From Limnohabitans sp. (lineage in GTDB: Bacteria > Pseudomonadota > Gammaproteobacteria > Burkholderiales > Burkholderiaceae_C): a stretch of 8,244 bases of DNA. How positions within the stretch are numbered: position 1 is the first letter of the stretch; every line of letters begins with the position of its first letter. Made by a program: the position numbers and the translations under genes. Positions 6,873 through 8,244 of this stretch are shown one piece after another. The notes beneath the pieces are model-generated. The model was not told the DNA's origin and searched no databases. It worked only from the letters and a program-made list of their open reading frames with translations. The stretch spans positions 1 through 8,244 of the forward strand of contig JALQUL010000229.1 of assembly GCA_023260735.1 (NCBI GenBank), given 5' to 3'.

Positions 6873-6902
6873 AAACTATTCCTTTGTAAATGAAAGAACT
6901 GT

Positions 6903-6938
6903 TGACTCAATCAAAAGTGTTTTGTTGACCAAGGTCAA
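6903..6938 (-). promoter_or_regulatory. Probable lipocalin promoter with a 14-bp palindrome over the -35 box
   Basis: Reading the minus strand, TTGACC (6938-6933) is a good -35. It is followed after 17 bases by TTTGAT (6915-6910, four of six matches to the -10 consensus), about 38 bases before the GTG start. The -35 forms half of a perfect palindrome, TTGACC-AA-GGTCAA (6925-6938), which is well placed to be an operator for a dimeric regulator. Confidence 0.5.
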
Positions 6939-7000
6939 GCAAACAAAAAATTAATTCTAGCAATAGTAACAAAAATATTACGCATGAAAAGATTCTAATT

Positions 7001-7090
7001 TTAAGACCTTATGTACTCAAGCACATTTTGGCGCAGACCAAATAACGTGCCCGTCAATAATTCTGTGTAAACACCACGGGCTTTAAGAGA
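7001..7090 (-). repeat. Candidate intergenic repeat or gene remnant with a 29-codon open frame
   Basis: On the minus strand 29 codons, open from after a TAA at 7093-7091 to a TAA at 7003-7001, encode SLKARGVYTELLTGT followed by a segment ending NVLEYIRS. The composition is protein-like, yet there is no ATG, GTG or TTG near the start and no ribosome site. The same DNA contains the GC-rich inverted repeat GCCCGT/ACGGGC. It could be the 3' end of a decayed gene or one copy of a dispersed intergenic element. This is low-confidence and rests on pattern only. Confidence 0.3.
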
Positions 7091-7158
7091 TTATGTTTTT
7101 ATACCATTTCACTTAATTCGAGTGTACAACAATTATGTGCAACTCGCCTAGTTAAAGC

Positions 7159-7554
7159 TCAAACTCTTACACCCCTAGCGCGCATTTGTAAACGGTTATG
7201 CTCGCGCAAAGTATATAAATAAAGACTTTCAACTTTCTCTCTGGCCCATGGTGTTTTACGTAAAAACTTCAGGCTTGAGTTAATGCTTGGGTTATCTATA
7301 AAACATTTAATTCGAATCAACTGACCCAACTCTTGCCACCCATAATAATTCACTAAATCGGTTACTATTTTTTCAAGGGTTAATCCATGTAAAGGATTAT
7401 TGGTTTGTTTAACTATAGTACTTGCTTGAGATTTTGATTTGGTTTGTTTTTCTGGTTCAGGCTCATCCAGAGAAGGAGCATGCTGCACCACCACTTGTAC
7501 AGATTCAGATGTGGGGCTAATCAAATCCTTCACATTGTTTTTGTCTGGCAACAT
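7159..7554 (-). CDS. VF530 family (DUF2132) DNA-binding-like protein with N-terminal extension
   Basis: The C-terminal part, from about residue 53 of the chosen 131-residue product (NPLHGLTLEKIVTDLVNYYG, then WQELGQLIRIKCF, SSLKFLRKTPWAREKVESLY), is a full VF530/DUF2132 domain. This is a small helical domain named from a Vibrio fischeri protein and annotated as DNA-binding; its biological role is unknown. Most family members are little more than this domain (about 70-80 residues), so the first 50 residues are an extension: hydrophilic, rich in Ser, Glu, Lys and Gln, probably disordered. I choose the ATG at 7554 because GGAG (7564-7561) lies six bases upstream. The ATG at 7566 has a weaker site, and the longer frame from a TTG at 7611 has none. 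The gene stands alone, with intergenic DNA on both sides. Confidence 0.82.
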   Translation of the reverse strand: MLPDKNNVKDLISPTSESVQVVVQHAPSLDEPEPEKQTKSKSQASTIVKQTNNPLHGLTLEKIVTDLVNYYGWQELGQLIRIKCFIDNPSINSSLKFLRKTPWAREKVESLYLYTLREHNRLQMRARGVRV

Positions 7555-7628
7555 ATTCAACTCCATTTTAAAACCTAATTGCTTTGGCCACTTTAGCAAA
7601 AGTCGAGGCAAACAAATAAGTTAGAGGC

Positions 7629-7673
7629 TTAAAAGCCCCCACAAGATTGTTTTACCTACTAGCCCAAGGGCTA
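7629..7673 (-). terminator. Possible hairpins downstream of the small lysine-rich gene
   Basis: Just past the stop of the 49-residue gene on the minus strand lies TAGCC-CTTG-GGCTA (7673-7660), followed further on by GGCTT-TT-AAGCC (about 7639-7628). Neither is followed by a strong T-run, so termination here is only possible, not shown. Confidence 0.3.
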
Positions 7674-7676
7674 CGA

Positions 7677-7826
7677 CTATTTTTGTAATTTAGCTGCTTT
7701 TCCACGCAATGGAATTGCCGTCACAATCGTGGCTCTTACAGGGTCAATTGTTACCGGTTTTGGCGGAGAAGTATCTTTTTTTGGTTTTTTAACCATTTTG
7801 TTATTATTTTGTTGACCTTTTGCCAT
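7677..7826 (-). CDS. Small lysine-rich conserved-type protein, 49 residues (hypothetical)
   Basis: This short gene encodes 49 residues beginning MAKGQQNNNKMVKKPKKD. It then has a proline/valine-rich middle (PPKPVTIDPV) and a basic end (RGKAAKLQK). The ATG (7826-7824) is preceded by AAAGGA with a good spacing, and the frame ends in TAG. The pattern MAKGQ...NK...KKPKKD is, to my recollection, shared by small uncharacterised proteobacterial proteins; no function is known to me. With about 12 lysines, no acidic clusters and no membrane segment, it is probably cytoplasmic and may bind nucleic acid, which is inference. It is a single gene with its own upstream region. Confidence 0.7.
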   Translation of the reverse strand: MAKGQQNNNKMVKKPKKDTSPPKPVTIDPVRATIVTAIPLRGKAAKLQK

Positions 7827-8156
7827 GATGATTCCTTTAATGAGGCTACTAAAAAAACAATTTTACTACTCGCACGTCAATATTTTGAGTTTAAACTACA
7901 AAATTAATGAAGCATTAAATAAAACATCTTGTTAAAAATGTTACTTTTAGTTAAAAAGGACTTTTTGTAACTTTATTCAAACTAAAACCAAAAATACTAC
8001 TACGGTAGTATTAATCACAAAACAAAATGCTCGTTTTTGTTAATAAACAAATAGAAAATTTGTCGCATTTATAATTTGAAATCATGCATAGTAGTTCACA
8101 ATTAGCTAGTGCTTTTTTAACAAAGCAGCCTCGTTTAAAAATCAAGGAAACCCTCA
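7827..8156. promoter_or_regulatory. 330-bp divergent intergenic region with two perfect inverted repeats
   Basis: This very AT-rich gap separates the small lysine-rich gene (minus) from the right-edge membrane protein gene (plus). It holds AATACTAC-TACG-GTAGTATT (7993-8012) and TTTGTT-AATA-AACAAA (8036-8051). A perfect -10 box, TATAAT (8070-8075), reads toward the plus-strand gene, although no good -35 is correctly spaced. Toward the minus-strand gene, TTGACG (7888-7883) could be a -35 but the matching -10 is poor. No other gene was found here. Confidence 0.5.
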
Positions 8157-8244
8157 ATGTCTAATGCATTTATTGAAATTTTTCATCTGATTATTCAATC
8201 TGCTACGTCGCTTTTGGTCGCAGCTTGTATCTTACGTGCCTATA
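8157..8244 (+). CDS. Membrane protein start, probable YggT family (partial)
   Basis: Only the first 29 codons are present, encoding MSNAFIEIFHLIIQSATSLL followed by VAACILRAY. AAGGA (8144-8148) precedes the ATG at a proper distance. The segment is one hydrophobic helix ending in an LRAY motif. This resembles the first membrane helix of YggT-family proteins, small integral membrane proteins of poorly known role. The family call rests on this short stretch and is tentative; the coding call is firmer because of the ribosome site and the upstream TATAAT. Confidence 0.55.
   Translation, partial: MSNAFIEIFHLIIQSATSLLVAACILRAY

Larger units (their letters stand above)
6873..7158. other. 286-bp intergenic region with promoter, inverted repeats and a protein-like remnant
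   Basis: This gap lies between the lipocalin start and the VF530 gene stop. The lipocalin-proximal part holds the promoter described separately. The distal part (about 7001-7150) holds GCCCGT (7049-7054) paired with ACGGGC (7076-7081), CGAGT (7119-7123) paired with ACTCG further on, and a minus-strand open stretch at 7093-7001 that reads like protein but has no start codon. No complete gene with a ribosome site was found, and no clear rho-independent terminator follows VF530. Confidence 0.5.

Noticed and set aside
7011..7070. Plus-strand 19-codon ORF starting ATG at 7011
   Set aside because: No Shine-Dalgarno, and it lies opposite the more protein-like minus-strand frame.
7041..7160. Integron attC-like site suggested by AACGTGCCCG and GTTAAAG with inverted repeats between
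   Set aside because: The core GTTRRRY/RYYYAAC pair is not present in matching arrangement and no integrase or cassette array is in view.
7555..7611. Longer VF530 product starting at TTG 7611 or ATG 7566
   Set aside because: TTG has no ribosome site and ATG 7566 only a weak AGG; ATG 7554 has GGAG at ideal spacing.

Overview
The window looks like a chromosomal stretch from an AT-rich (roughly 40% GC by eye) gammaproteobacterium, possibly marine and Alteromonadales-like. This rests on the VF530-type protein, the Blc-type lipocalin, the renalase-like FAD protein and the lysine-rich MAKGQ small protein. The taxon is an inference; there is no rRNA or other marker gene. No mobile element, CRISPR array, tRNA or rRNA was seen.

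Left two thirds (1-5107): a tungsten locus. On the minus strand at the left edge is the start of a multi-cluster 4Fe-4S protein, which in this context is best read as the electron-transfer subunit opening an aldehyde:ferredoxin oxidoreductase (AOR) operon that continues outside the window. A 234-bp regulatory gap separates it from a divergent plus-strand regulator with GAF, PAS-like and Fis-type HTH parts but no AAA+ domain. Tail-to-tail with that regulator is a tightly packed minus-strand operon, tupB-tupC-tupA, encoding a tungstate ABC importer (permease, ATPase, periplasmic binding protein). Only 49 bp separate it from a divergent plus-strand regulator that joins a ModE-type winged HTH to a periplasmic-binding-protein-like ligand domain.

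Right third (5108-8244): ordinary housekeeping or accessory genes. A minus-strand pair encodes an outer-membrane Blc-type lipocalin and a renalase-like FAD amine oxidoreductase. Next come a VF530/DUF2132 protein with an added N-terminal tail, a 49-residue lysine-rich small protein, and at the right edge the first 29 codons of a membrane protein, probably YggT family. The gaps hold several inverted repeats, including one protein-like intergenic stretch that may be a dispersed repeat or gene remnant.

How it fits together: tungstate is imported by TupABC, the ModE/PBP regulator probably senses tungstate or molybdate and controls import, and the GAF/Fis regulator probably senses an aldehyde- or alcohol-related signal and switches on the AOR operon, whose W-cofactor enzyme would need the imported metal. 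The parts are seen in the sequence; the circuit is inferred from gene order and family knowledge.
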